From: Larimichthys crocea
Taxonomy: Eukaryota > Chordata > Actinopteri > Sciaenidae
NCBI RefSeq assembly: GCF_000972845.2
Contig: NC_040021.1
Location: 9,901,291 to 9,965,290, forward strand
DNA: 64,000 nt
Direction of reading: 5' to 3'
Part shown: positions 28,901 through 43,700 of the stretch, in pieces
Layout of the letters: every line of letters starts with the position of its first letter
How positions within the stretch are numbered: position 1 is the first letter of the stretch
Program-made: the position numbers and the translations under genes
The notes under the pieces: model-generated
Seen by the model: the letters and a program-made list of their open reading frames with translations, nothing else
What the model was told of the DNA's origin: nothing
The model's database searches: none

Positions 28901-31900
28901 TGTGGACACAGAAGAAGCTTCAAGGTTATTTCTCTCCTCCCTCCAGTTTCTGTTTTTATTTACAGCAGTGCCGGCCAGGAAGTGGGTAAAGAGCAAACTG
29001 ATTAAGTGAATTCAAATAGAGTTTAGTTTGGCCGGTGACCACTTTGTAGAAGAAGTGCTAGAAATAAATAGAAACATGTATGTAAAAAAGAAGATGGAGA
29101 GGGAAGACATGCAGAGAGGGAAAGTGAAAAGTGAGGAAGCCAAGACAGGACTTGCAAACCTCCAGACTGATGTGAATAATACAAACACAGTACACTCACG
29201 CTGTGCCTGACCTCTTGACAGACAGACTCAAACATACAGTGAGTGTTGCACTTTGCTATTCGCGAGTAGAGACTGATAGACTGATACATTGCTGACCCTT
29301 AAACCCTTCAGCACTGCTAGATCCACTGTTGGGACTATTTATGCAAAGGTGCATGTACATTAGTGCAGAAAAGCTTGAATACAGACAAAATCTAAATGTT
29401 TTGAAATATGCCGTGCAGAACAATGAGACCTATACTATGTGATGCATGCAAAATATTATGTAACATATATAGCAATATATAGCTCGTTCAGAGGAAATGT
29501 AAGAGTAAAATGTTATGCTGTTATAGTATGGTATAAATAACCTTGAATGCCAGCAGTAAGAGTTACACTGACATAATCTTGATTTAAGTGAATTTTTGTC
29601 CTGATAGGATGTCTTCATCTTGAGTAAAGCAGACATGCAGACATTGTTTATCATCCTGCACACTTAATAATCTCACACGACTGCAGTATGTCATGAACAT
29701 GTATCTTTTTCAGGGGAGTTCCATTGAGAGCAATGGTCTCTCTTTCAGGAACGCCATGATCACATTCACTCCTGGAAGCCGTCCAGTTTAACCATAGTCT
29801 GATCTGCTGGCCACTGAGCCGCTCCACTGGAGCAGTTAGGGTCAAGGGCCTTGCTCAGGGGCACCTCAGTTGTGGTAATGAGGAAGGGGCTACTTTTCAG
29901 CTTGCCAAACCAGATTTATCCCAGCGGTCCAGGGATCTGACCGACGACTTTTAGGTCACAAGCTTCTCTAACTGTATCTCCATGTATCTGCCCAGTGCAG
30001 CCACAGTGTTCTCAGTATTGTGGTTAAATGCCTTGCTTAAGGGAAAGATCACAAGGAGGGAATGGTACTTATTAACTTTCCCTCTATTTGCCCAGCCTTT
30101 TGAACCAGAGACCTTTTAAGTCACAAATCTGTTCTACTAACCTCAAGTCTGACCTGCTGCCCTCATTTGCTTAAATGTGATTATAGCACAAGCTTATTAA
30201 GTCACGCCTACGTATTCTACGCCGGTGCACACAGATACACATACTGTAGTGAGGAAGCTGACACACAAGCTACACATATGCTAAAGAGCTTTGTTGAGCG
30301 AGCCAGACATTTAAGTGTGATTTTTGGAGCAAACTCTCGACTCTATTCACACCAGTACGCCCACTTCCTGTTAAAGGATATAGAAAAAAAACAAGGTGTT
30401 TATTTCATCCAGTCATATTTTGTTGTTTTGAAACTGACAAATTTAGTGTACTGACTCTTAATTGGACCAAAGTGACATGAGCCCATGTTTTAAGGCAGTT
30501 CACCAGAGTGTCAAATAAAATGAAAATCAGACAGATGATGGACAAGCTGTCACTCAGCATTTTGAAATGACTAGCAGGGCTGTCAGGTGTGTACCAGTCT
30601 GACTCGGGGGTGAAGTTAAGTCATGTGGAAAACTACTTAAACTGCCCATTTCTTTGTGCAGTGTTTGAGGCAGAGGTGGCAAACCAAAGTGCAAACATAC
30701 AATTTAATACTAAAGGCAGCTGTTCCAAGATTATCTCGTGTTTAGGGGGTGAAGATAGAATAATATTTTGCGTCCATCCAACACCTCCAGCTGACAAGAC
30801 TCATTAGGAGGTGAAGGCTGAACAACATGACCTACTTCCTCTTTACTCCCTCCACCTACAGTATGTTAGACCTCATGGAAGTGTCAAGGAAAACTAAGCA
30901 TTACCTTCGACAGACCCCAAAACAACTCCTAACTGGCGTCACATCCAGCCTAAATGCCAAAACAATCAGACGGCTTGTAATTCCCTCTGGGTTGGTAAAA
31001 CAAGCTGCCTTCCCTGCTGAGCAGAGGCTAGCCATGCTCTGTTTATTTACCTGCTTTCCGACATACATGCCAGCTTGTTAATTGGGCTTAGGGGTCAATA
31101 AAGGGATAATAATTCTTGTTTTAATGGAAAACAAAGAAAGAACGACTCGCAGTGCTCTGATTTTATTTGGGAGATTAAAAACAAAAGGAAAATAGAAATT
31201 AAATTAATATTTCATGATTGTTAGAAGCACTTTGTTGCACATATGGTGAATGGATTAGCATATTTTTTTGTTTTTGTTTTTCATGATAAATGATGTGTTC
31301 CGTATTGTCTGGGTTTTAACAGTCTGAAATAATTTGAAAAATAGCATCATCTTGACCCTGTGATTACATAATAGAAGCAATTAGCATTACCAATTAGCAT
31401 CTCCATGCCTCAGAGGCTCCTATTGCCCTCTCCAGAGAGACGGGCAAACACTAAAACAACACAGAGTAATTATCCTCCATTAGTTCATTTGTTTTTTACC
31501 ACACAAAAAGAAAGCAGATGGAAAAAAAAAACAAAAAAAAAAACACCAATGCGCCAACGCTGTTAAACTGCGACTGCCGTTCAAGGCTTGCTGAGCGATG
31601 ATGGTTGTAACTCCAGAGAAACTCCCAGATAAATTTGTGGCCGATGGTTTGTGACTTGATTTGTGTGCTGTGCTACTGTGCCGCCTCTCCTTTTGACAAA
31701 TGACTCATCGTATTAAGAAATACAGTGTAGCGGTCGTAGAAGCTCTTTTTCTGCAAAATTGGAATGCGTTAAATACGCAATAATTCACTTTTAAATAACA
31801 TTGTAAAAGTTTGACAGCGGTATTGTGCATCTTATCTCTTTGAACCCCCCAAAACAACCTCATGACATTAATACATGGTATTAATATTTGAGCTTCAGGT

Positions 31901-34900
31901 GTGCTTGTAAACCTATTTTTTGGACTACAGATTGAGTGTTGAGTGCTAAGATAAGCTACCCATCTGCTGCTTGTATTTAACACATATGGAAGTTGAAGTT
32001 CATCTAACTCCTTGGAAGGAGAGTATGTGTACTGTATCTGCCAAACTATTTCTTCAATTAATAAAAAGACAGGAGCATGCTATCAATCCTCTCAACTTTT
32101 GGCAGTAAAGCAAGTAAAACGTATTTCACAAAATGGCTCTTTCTGTAAATGCTGTTATAGGCCAACTTTATGATGTGAAAGTGAGTTATGTTCCATAAAG
32201 CCCTATACTTGAGTCTATTTATCTCAGCCTTTTGTACTCCATACACTAAAGAAAACATAAAACATCAGCTCAGAAGGGGGTTGTATTTAGGAACTTTGTG
32301 CTGTTTTAAGGAGTTGCCAAGAACACTGATGATGACTGGTTGTGGTGGCTTTTATGTTAGCTCCTGTGGTGGTGCGTGAATGGGTGGGTGAGTCAAGGCC
32401 CACAGCCACTGGGTGGTACCCTGGCTGATTCTTGTAAGACGACGACTACGTATATCCCATAATTTAAAAGATCAGTGCCAAGATAAATAGAGGTCCTGTG
32501 AGAAAATTAGGTGTCCGCTTACAACATGTAAACTGAATGCCCTGCCTTAATCAGCTCTGCCATGTTCATCCAAAAGGAGGAGACCTCTAATCTTAATCCA
32601 GGTCCTTTCATGAGAGAATTTAAAACAGAATAATTGCTGTCTGCTTTCTGAGACATGTTGATTTTTGGAAGAGCTTTGCCTGTCCTCGTATCTTTGTGCC
32701 CTGGTGTTGTCAACCTATTTTAGAAGTTTCTTTGCTTACTTTGGCAAGTGTTGAAGCACTCCACATTCCTCTGTTTATTGCCACAGAACACCCAACATGT
32801 AGAGCTCTTGTTTCCGTTCCATTGGCCACATACACACTTGCCATCAAACAGCAGGTCTGTGGTCATACAAGTTAAACAATTATTTTCCAATTTGATTCAA
32901 CGACTGGATTCTTTTCCCTCAGAGTCCAGAGGGGCAAACACATAGCCCAAAGCCAAGTAATTGGTTGTTATGGGACTTGTTAAGAAGAAACATGTTACCG
33001 GGTGGTCAGAAACATACCTTGTTCAAGGAACTGTGCCTATCTTTATTCTCAGCGAGTTTACCACAGCTTTGTCTGTTAGCCTCATTGCATGGCAATGAAA
33101 AAATATATAGAGGTTTAAAATAGCAGCCTTAAATATACAGCAGGGCAGATAGAGCAGCAATGCCCAGCCCATGTTGTAAAAACCACTACGTGCTGGTTTA
33201 GGGAAATGTATTGCCTTGCACTTCAGTTCAGCTGAGTTAAAAGAGAACAAAGAGTTTTTCTGCTGTTTTACAAAAACTGAGGCCATTTGTAAAAGTAACG
33301 TTCTATATCAAAGTAGATCAGGTCCCTTCAAAGCAACCATCATGGATATTTTACTGTAACAATAGATCACATGATTATTTTCATGTGAAAAGGGTCAGTT
33401 GTAGTGATGAACCCACAGAGAATTATGGTATCACCTGACTGTGCAGTTAAACTTGGGTTGTATGGATCTTTAAGCATCTTTTAACTCATTGGTTTACTAG
33501 CACGCAACTTTACTGTTCACCATCGCTGCTGGCATTGTATCATTTAAAACCATAAAAAATGTACCACTGAATCTAAACTCTGTCAACTCTGGTTTGGCAG
33601 TATGTGCAAAGGAAGCGCCATAGCCTAAAGCTATGGTTAGTTGTCATGCCAAAGAGGAAGTCAGTCTCATAAAGTACGTGGCCTCGATAGGTATGATAAG
33701 TGCCGCCCCCCATCCTGATGATTGAAAATGCCTGTGCTGCGTGTACAAGCATAAACATGTGCACATGCACTGGTTCACTTAAGGGCGTTTCAAATTATGG
33801 TAACCCTAGTTTAAAAATATGCGAGTGATTTGACTTGATTGCCACTGATTGTGCATTTGTTATAACTTAAAACAAAATTAATGGATATAATGCTACAAAT
33901 AACCATGCTAAACTCTCTTTCATTCTGCTGTCTTTATTCATCAAATACTAGATCTTGTTTTCAGGTTGTACAGGTAATCCCCACAATTGCTAAATGTTGT
34001 TTTGCCAGACGCCACGACTGAGGCCCAGGGGCAATGTTAGGTGTGGGGTGTTTCAAAGACATCAGAAGTTGCCTTTTGTATAATACCAAAACACAGATTA
34101 TAATTTTCTGTAGCCTTCAGCCTTCATGATTATGGGGGTCTTTCATCTGCTCTTCAGAGACCTGTTTACTCCAAAAGCCCCGTACATAAGATTTAAAAGA
34201 CCACGTAAATTTGGCATGTTCCTGCTTAAACTTATTGGTGTGTGAGTGCTTGCATATACTGTATACGCAGTTAAAAGTTCCTTAGTTGGTCTCTGATGAA
34301 ACGTAACTGGACTCTGATTAATAAAAGACCATTACATAGTGATAAAACAATGTTTCCATGAAGTCAGGAACTCTGGAGAACTGGGAAACACACACACACA
34401 CACAAACACTCACATTCATGCCCCCTCAGCTGCCGTTCAGCACTCATAAAAGATTAACTTGTTTCATTGATAATGTGCAACTGCTGCAATACTTCATACA
34501 TTCCATTTCAATTTCAGCGCACTGCAACATTATCCTCGGTTCAGTCTAAGAGTTGGTCTGTATGCGTATGTTACAAGAAATACACTATTCACACAAGCTA
34601 GAAGTGTATTTATTTTTGCTTAGAAAAAGATAGCTTTTACAGAGCCACTCCACGTATCTGAAGGCCAAGCTAAATAAAGAGGAAAGCTACAAATATGTTG
34701 GCTAACCCCTCCCTGCCCCCATCCAAACAAAGCCTTATGCAACAGGTCTTTATTCCTGCCTGTCACTCAGAAAGTCAAGAAGTAGTAGTAGTACTGTTGC
34801 CTCGCTTAAAAATGTTCACCAAAGGCATTGACAACCTTAACAGGGATACATCTGACTTATCATTATATTTTTCCTGCTTGCTGACACCAGCTGCCAATAC

Positions 34901-37900
34901 TCCACCCTACAATCCATAATCTCATATATGATAACAGGATTTATAGTCAAATCTGATATAGATTAATGGCACTTTTCTTCCTTTTCCTTTTCTTTTAAGA
35001 CTGGAAAAAAAAACTCCCACACCTTTTCAAAATCCCTATTGCACTTTGCACAGCATTTAACTTCAAAAGAAGACATTAAATCTTATTGCTATTATTATTA
35101 GAGTACAACAGTGACTATCCCTAGAGATTAAATGTATTTCATTTGGCTTGGGTTGAGACAGATTAATGTATTGATGGCAAAAGAAGGGGGGCGGCTGCTC
35201 TGAGGACAGCTTGAAAAGCATTTTTGAAATGTTCAGATGAAATGTAGACGTTCCCCGCGGAAAGCAAACCTCACCTTGGCCAAACCTCACACCTCTGTCT
35301 TAAAATGTGCTCTCCTTCTCTGAAACCCACCTTTATCTCCTCCACCGCTTCTCTCTGTCTTTCTTCACGACCCTCTTTTTTTACGCTCACACACTTTTCC
35401 CTCAACATTGGTCTCTTATGTGAAGGCATAGAGTGCAAAATGTGACTGACAGCACATCATACCGGCCCCAAAAATGTGAGGGTTAGTGCTAAAATCCACA
35501 TCCTGCCATTACCTGTCACACTTATGAAGTCTTCAATATCCAGATTTTTTTTTTCGTCATGTTTACCTTCAAATCCTTCTGCTAAATCCGCAGCAGAGAT
35601 GTTCAGTAGTGCTACAGCTCTAAGCTGCATCCATAACCCTGTACAAATGTTCTCGTCCATCAGAGACACCAGATTTTCCAGATGTTTTGTAGAGACACAT
35701 TGTGTAAAAGCAACACAGTCCAAATTTAACAGAGCCTTTATCCAAGGACACACAAACAAACGCCCAACTTCCAAGAATTCCAAGAGTCCTGAGGTTCCTT
35801 TTTCTCGGCAGGGGATTGGTTAAGCGGAGGAGTCAGCGGGCGTGGTTAGTGGTGTTAATTACATGGTTGGAGAGTGATGGTTGCATTTGACTAGTGTGTG
35901 TGTTTAAAAGAGAGAGTGAAATTTAAAGGATTCACCTTAGTTACTTTGCGACCAACCATATAAGTTCAGGAATGTAACCCACCACTGTACGCTGGTATCT
36001 CTTTAGACTTTAACAAGAGGTCAAAGGTCATGTTAGGACCTCAGATAAACCCAGTTTGAGGTTAAATGGGTAACTCAATAGTTTGGGGCTGATTCTTATA
36101 CACATAGTGCTGCTACACCCCTTAAAAAACCATCAGTTGTCTGGCCTGGTTCACTGGCCCAGATCCTGGTTGTGTAGTGTTTCCACTGGACTGGCCCAGA
36201 ACAACTTGCCTGCTTCTTGGCCCACCAGCACCTTCCTGCTGCACCAGTCTGGCTTCGGACTGGACCGAATTTTGTGCCAGATGGACCTGCCTGTTCTGCA
36301 AATCCATCAATCACTCTGGCTGAAAGCTGTTCTAATTCTTTACCACAAACTCTCACATCAAGAATTGCCACACTCTCTCTCCCACTGTTTACCCAGCCTC
36401 CGTTTTCTCTCTCCGTCTCCCTCCCTCTTTTTTCCATCCCCATCTGTTCCGTCGCCACTTTCCCCCTCTACATCTTCCTGTCGTGTATATCTTCTCTCAC
36501 AACACTGTATTATTTTTCTCTCCTCCTCCCGTTTCCTCTCCTGCAAAAGTCTGCACAAAACGTCCACTTCAATTATTTCCTGGACAGCAAACTCTTGAGT
36601 GTACAGATCCAGCCTCAGTGTTATCATGCACACTGCAGCGGACGTGTATGACACAAACACACACGGATACACACAGAGCCATGCCACTGGGTACGTACGC
36701 CATGTTGTATTGCCAGCTGGAACGTTTGTGTCTTGGTATGAAAACTATGTGTGCTGATTACAGTCTATTAAAATGTGCTGGAAATTTTGATGGCAAGATT
36801 TATGTAATCTGTTGGTTGCTGTTTCACTGTCTGTGGGAAAAAATGTGCTTTAGGGAACACATAGTTGACTACAAAGTCAAAATACAGTAAAAGAAGAATA
36901 AGCAGACTTTGTAATAATATTGAGATAACAGCCTTTGGGGATTATGAATAAACACTACTGTCCTGTATGCATATTTTTTAATGTTCTTTGTTCTTTGTAC
37001 CTCATTCATCTCTCCTCTTCATGGCCTCTCCAAAAAAAACAAAAAGTTATTTAAGGACAGCTACTACAAAATTTGAAGCCAACATCATCCATCTTCTTTA
37101 TTCAAGTGTCTTTGAACCTCTGCCTTTCATTCTGAAGATGACCCCCAACAACATTTTGCTCTTTTTCTTGCATGTTTCATAACAGGTTGTTGTGCGTCGT
37201 GGCTCTAGCATGTAGCTCAGTGTCGGGCCTTGTCTATAATTAGCCGTTCTGTTCTAATGAGGTGTTTCTGAAGGGGTTGAAGCGAACCGCTGACCGCTGA
37301 GCTAGCGTAGCCTAGCCCACATTGCAAAATTAAAGAGAGACCCGATCCTTCAAGGCCACGCTTAGCTGGAGCCTGCACTCACAGACGACAGCCCAGCGTG
37401 CTTTAGTGAGTAGTAAACACACCAAACTTTTAAGAAAAAAAACATGAGGATGAAGTACATTTTTGTTTATTTCTGGTGTTATGATGAACCATGTTGGAAT
37501 TATATGCCTGGTGTTTTCTGTTAGTGTAGTTAAACAAAAGAATCCGGAGCTGCAAGTATATAGAAACATGTGGAATTCAAAACACAGTCAATTAAAAGTA
37601 ATAAATTAAGCTCAATTAAACAACTGATTGACTAACAATCCAAAAAAAAATTCTGTAACTTGCCACTCTACCAAGTGGTGAAGGTAGTACTCAGATCCTT
37701 TACCATAATTACCGATAAAAGCATTCAAAAATACTCTGTTACTTATTAGTAACTTAGAATGGAGTAAATTCCATTGCCTCAAAATTATACTATACTTATA
37801 TACACTGATTCAGACTCCATAGACTGTGGTGTTCATGTTGCTGTCTGTCTATTTATAAGAGTAAAGTATCCCAGTGGCTTGGTCTAAATAAAGGGGTTGA

Positions 37901-40599
37901 GGGACCAGCAGAAACTAGGCCCACATTGGTTATTCTTCCCACAAAACAACTCCCAGCTTTCCCGACTGCGTTACCCCACAGAGATGGAAAGCCACACCAC
38001 TCAAACCAGGCTTTCGAGGAGTCCATGTGTTCTGCTTCTGTGCTTCAGGATATTAAATGTTTCTTGGAGCAACAGGTGGAAAACTAGACCGTCCTGTTTA
38101 CTCATTAGCCAGATGTCCTTTACTTTTTGACTCCTTTTATCTCTTCTCCCCCTCTTTATCTTCGTCTCTCCTTTTACTTTAATGCCTCTGACAATGTCAT
38201 CTCCCAGACTGGAGTCTTAACGAGTGGGGCCGAGTCTTGCTTGTATATTTATAGGTAGAGCTAAAAGCAGCATGACACATTGATTACAGGCCAGTGCGGA
38301 CTGTCTGACTTTGTGAACTGTGAGCAGCAGCATATGGACAAAAATGACCATGAGTGACCACAAATACAGCTGGACAAATGCATACGAAGTGCCGTTGTGT
38401 GGTTTAGTGCTGACGTCTTTAGAATGTCAATGACATATTGAGGTTTCAAATGTAACTTGGATCCAGCTCTTACCAAACCAATGGGTTTTAAAATTGGGTG
38501 TGGATGCAGTGTAGTCTTCATCCTGGCGTTGTGATATTCAGAACAGGGTACATTTTCACACCTCCTTTCTTAAAAAAGCTGCAAGAACTAAATTAATACA
38601 TGCCAGTCACAGACCATGAATGAATGCTCGCCAATTAAAGCCAGACTGCCTGACTTCCATTTAGAGTTAATCATCGTAGCTGCCCTCACATGACAATGAG
38701 CTGCTCATCAGATGGTGTTTATGAATGAAAGCTAGTTATTTTTTGCTGCGGCTCTCTCTGTGAGTTAGTGTTTGGCCTGAATTTGAAACCGTGCCCACGT
38801 TTCCGAGAGGCCAGTTAAGGGTGAGAGAGTTTCCCTCACCTTAACACCATGGAGCTCCACTGGCCCGTATTAGCATGAATCAACAGCGTCGGCGTGTGGA
38901 CACTGTGTCTGTTTGCCTCTGCCTTGCATGCATGTGTACAGTAGCTATATACGTGCGAGAGAGAGCGAGTGTGTGTATGTCGGACTCAGCAGGGTGCCTG
39001 TTATGAGAGTACAGTACAGGGTTTCAGTGAGCCGCTTCTAACCAAGATGTGATAAACTATATATTCCCTAACAGAGCAGAGGCCAAGGGAGACTTCAAAC
39101 CTTCAACTCTACCTCTGAAAACAGAAACAGCAAGAAGGTCTACACTTGGCATCCTGGTGGTACTGTAAGGAAACCCACTTTATGAAGAAAATTAGGTTCC
39201 TAATGACCCATAATAGGTGTATATTTCTTCATCACTTCTCCTTTAGGGCTTGTGGTTTGGGTTTGGGTGCCAGAGAAGTGCTGGACAAAAAAGCGCAGGA
39301 GTGGGCGAAGGAGAAATGACCCGAATGAAGTCATGCTCAGAAACTTGCTGCCTGCATGTGTTGTGTCAAAACAAATGGCCTAGAAGTGAAGATTTAGTAC
39401 TGATCTTGACCAAAAAAAAAAATCAATGTATTAAGGGAAACTTTTGCAAGGCTTTGTTTTGCTGCGTCATCAACAACACTCACTTTGTCAAAAACTGAAA
39501 AGCTTAAAAACCTCAAATAAAACCGTGTCTGAAGGCAAGAAACATTTTGGTGACAAAAACAAGGTACTATATATATAGATAGAAAGATAGGTCCTGTATT
39601 TCTTAAGCATTGTACATGTTTCTCAGTGCTGGTATATTACACATTCAGATTGTGTGACAAATATATTTATACATAAGCTCAGGAAATTGCCTTATTATAT
39701 ACTGGTGTCAAACACCAACATTAGTTTCCAGTGTTTTTACCGATATAGCATGCGTACAACTGCCTTAGATAGACATGCACCCTGGGTATGAATCAGTCTT
39801 AACCAGGCTTTACTTATCAAGTCACTTCAAATCTTGCATAACATCTAGTTCTAAAAGCAAAGCTGCTTCAATCCCATTTATCTTCTAGTTGTTTTTTATA
39901 TTTGGACATGATTATATTTGTTGGCGGTGGTCAGTATGGTTTCATATTGTGCATATAAATTTGATTCATTATTATTATGGACTGATTTTAAAATACCCTG
40001 ATTGTTGCTGCAGTTTGCAGCCTGTTTCGAACGCCTCATCTATAAATACTCTTTTACAGTGTTCTTGGAAGTGCGAGCTGCCATCTGTTGTTTATTGCTC
40101 GATTGTTGCTCTTTGCTCTCGTTCTGGCCACTGTGGTCCAGTGAAGTGCCAAACGCCTGTCACTGCATTATCACCAAACTGTTCAAACGTTGTCACTCCA
40201 TTTAGATTGTTCACTTCGGTTATACGAAACATTTTTATTTCACTGACAACGCTTTGTAGCATAGGCTGTAAACATGTTTTTGATTGCGCAAGCGTGATAC
40301 ATGATACCTCAACTGCTATTCGAAAAGTTTGTTAAACTTCTCGTCTTCCTCACTGGGGCAGATCACCGGCACTGACATGTGCTCAACACATGGCAAATGC
40401 ACTTTATTTGGCACCTGATGAGGGTAGGGAAAAAATAACGTGTAGGGAAGTGTGTGTGTGTGTACGCACATGTGTGTGTGTGTATGGAGTTTCAGGAGGC
40501 ACTATGGTGATGTCATGGGGTACAAGGTGGTCTGCTGCAGACGCACATCCTGTGCCTTCTGGTAACGGGCACTGTAAAATGTCCTTGCACACATTCACA

Positions 40600-40634
<35 letters not shown>

Positions 40635-40731
40635 TTCTTTTTCTCACATGCACATATGCACACACAAATGCAGAATGTTTTTCTCTTTCTGCCTTTACTG
40701 TTACTGTTTCTCCCTCCTCTCTCTCTGTCTC

Positions 40732-40768
<37 letters not shown>

Positions 40769-43700
40769 CACACACACAAACTACATACATATCCTGAAAG
40801 AATTGAGTACAAAACAAGGGCGTGGCAGCACCCTCGTCCAGCAGCAGTCTAACCTGGCACTGGCCAGCACTGCAGACCGAGATGGAGCCTGACAGCAGTT
40901 TTCATCAAATGAGTATTTATGTAAGCAATGATGCAGACACGGAGGCCAGCGTTTCTTCTACGACCCGTTTTGCAATTAGTGAGAGGTTTGAGGTTTCACG
41001 GACTCTGGACGCTCACACATGCTCAGTGACACAAAGAATGTGCCGTGTGCGTGCACATGGAGATGTTTTAAATGCTTTTCTAAATGCACATTGTAAATTA
41101 TTACACATACAAATATGAGGCATACAGACACTGGCATCTGCACAGCACTGGTGTGTATGGAAAACAGTCAAAGGTGGAGGTGGAGAGGGAGAGTCATGGA
41201 GTTTAATTCTTCCAAAGTTCTAATTAGGTAAAAAATCATCATAATGATGATGTATTAGGGCAATTAAAGTAAAGCAATTATCTCATTTAAATAATTATAT
41301 GAATATTGAACACTTATGGAAAACTGGCATTTGGGCATAATGTATCTTTGACAAGTGTTGGCTTGGCGCCTGGTTTGATTTCCTGTCAGCAGTGAGTAGA
41401 AACATTTCAGACTGTACTTGACTTTCTGTCAATTTATGCTGAATGTGTCTATTTATAAAATTTCCATTGCTTCAGTTGTATTTGAAATTTATTGCGGAGG
41501 CAGATTCCTACTTTGTTTTATGTTTTCTTTTCCCCAGCTCATGTGCTGTTGCTTATCTATTTTTGCTGTCACAGAGTTATACTTTATTTGACCAACTAGT
41601 ATTTACTATTTCCACAGTGACTAGGAATTGTTGGCCAAATGAGGTTTTTGTTATATTGGCTGTGGCTCAAACACGTTAGTCTAATATTTTTAGTTTTTTC
41701 ATGCTGCGGAACTTCAGTTAATGTGTCTATTTGTCATATAATGTTGTAAAAATAGATTTTTGTTATTTTTTAATACTGTTATATGGACAAAGATAGATAT
41801 TAATACCAAAAGAATCCATTGCATTACTCGTACATTTTGGTAATTGACAGCTAGTGATAGTTCCTGACTACAGTATTATACCATATGTCTGGAATGGATC
41901 ATCCCTGTGCTGAAATCACACCTCTCTGTTTCAAACAGGACAGTCCTATAAGGGTCTATTGTTGGGGCCCATGAGAAAAGTAGCATACTTCAGTGGACCA
42001 CAGTCACACATTGTGTGGAGCTCTCACTTTTTTCCCCCTGTGGAAATATTTTATGACATGGTCTCAGTTTTTGACAAGGCTGTCCAGAGAGCTATTACGA
42101 CTACCAAACTTTTTCTGGATTCCTGGAAGGCTTTCATTCCATTCCATCATTTCACCGAGCATCACTCCTCCCGTCCTTTATCGTACACTCTCGCAAACCT
42201 TTATTTTTTCTCTCCTCCTCCTCCTCCTCCTCCTCCTCGTCCTCGTCTCTTCTGACCCTCACTCCAGTGTGAGACTTTGCACCACACAGGCTCTCTTTAT
42301 GCAGTCTGTTTGTTCTGCAGGGCCAAGCTGCAGCACCGTCCCCGCCAGTGAGCAAACTCTGATAAGGCAGACAGAGATGGGATGTTAGATCTGAGACGTG
42401 AGGCATCACAATCAATAGCGCTCTCCCTCTCTCTCTCCTATGAACGTTCTCTGAATGTTCTGCGAATGTTCTCACGCTCACACGTGGTTCACACGTACAC
42501 ACGCGGACACACTGTTAGGATTAAAGTTCTGTCGTAGCTCATCATAACAATATACAAAGGAATGCATGTATTTCTTGCCATCACCCATAAGACGAGGGAC
42601 TTTTTCACAGCTGGATGAACCCCTGAGTCAACACTTCCTGTCAGGAAGTAATAAAATCCTGTCACACTCCATCGGCAGTTTACTGCTTTATTATTAAAGC
42701 CCTTAATCATCATTTTGTGTTGTAGGTGAATTCCTTATTTTCAGACATTTCAGGAATAATCATATTTTAATATAATATTGAAACACCTGGCTTAAAATAG
42801 CACTTATTATAGTACTTGTTTATATTGTCCTTAGTCCGTGTGCTGTTTGAAACAGTACTAGTATATATCTGTGTGTGCATGAATCTGTGTTTCCTGGTGG
42901 AATCATTATATTTTTCTCTGCTGAAGGGATTTCTGGCCGTTGAGGAAGTGCTAGCTGCCAGATAGTGCAATTCATCTTCCTCCGCTGACCTTCCGCAGAG
43001 GGCTCACAAACTGATTTGATAAAAATTTGTTCCTGTTTCCTTCTCGGTGTCTCTCACTCTTCCCCCATGACTTACTTTCTTTTCATTTCCTCGCCGTTGC
43101 TGTAGACTACAGCAGCTGTTTTTCCGTGAATCCGCTTCTTCTGTCACATGACGAACCCAGAGGAATTCTGGTTCTCTATAGTAATTCACTGCTTCTCTCT
43201 GATCCCTCCTTCATATCATACTTTTTGTCTTCCCTCTTCGCTCCACTGCTCTCATTCTGCCTCTTTTTCACTTTTCCACTCAGAACTTTATCCACACATC
43301 CCCACGCAGGCTCTCACGGGACGTGGGGCAGCAGGTGATTTACATAGCACAACACAGACGTTCTGCATGTGTGCAGCCATGTCTGCCCCCCCCCCTTGTA
43401 GTTTAGAGAATAAGACAGAGGGAATAATTTGTCAAGGGAATAGTTTGACGTTTTTGTAAATCGACTTATTGACTTTCTTGAGAAGAGTTGAGTGGTGTTG
43501 ATGTTGTGAAAATCAACACTCTCATGTGTATATACTAAATATGAAGCTGATTAGTTTAGCTTTTCTTTTTTTTTTTCTTTGAACAGACCCAGGGTAGCAG
43601 TTGACCCCTGTTTCCAGTCTGCTAAACTAACTGTTTCCTGGCTCCAGCTCATATTTAGCAGACAGACATGAAAACTCTCTAGAAAGCTAATAATTGTGTT

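Noticed and set aside
29900..29975. tRNA or tRNA-derived SINE head in the degenerate repeat
   Set aside because: GGTCCAGGGATCTGACC is only loosely B-box-like, and no A box or cloverleaf could be drawn.
36083..36651. Overlapping ORFs of up to 171 codons on both strands
   Set aside because: The stretch is pyrimidine-rich with few stop codons by composition; no domain, splice pattern or homology is seen.
42152..42502. Minus-strand ORF with a run of Glu
   Set aside because: The Glu run is the CTC repeat read backwards; nothing else supports coding.
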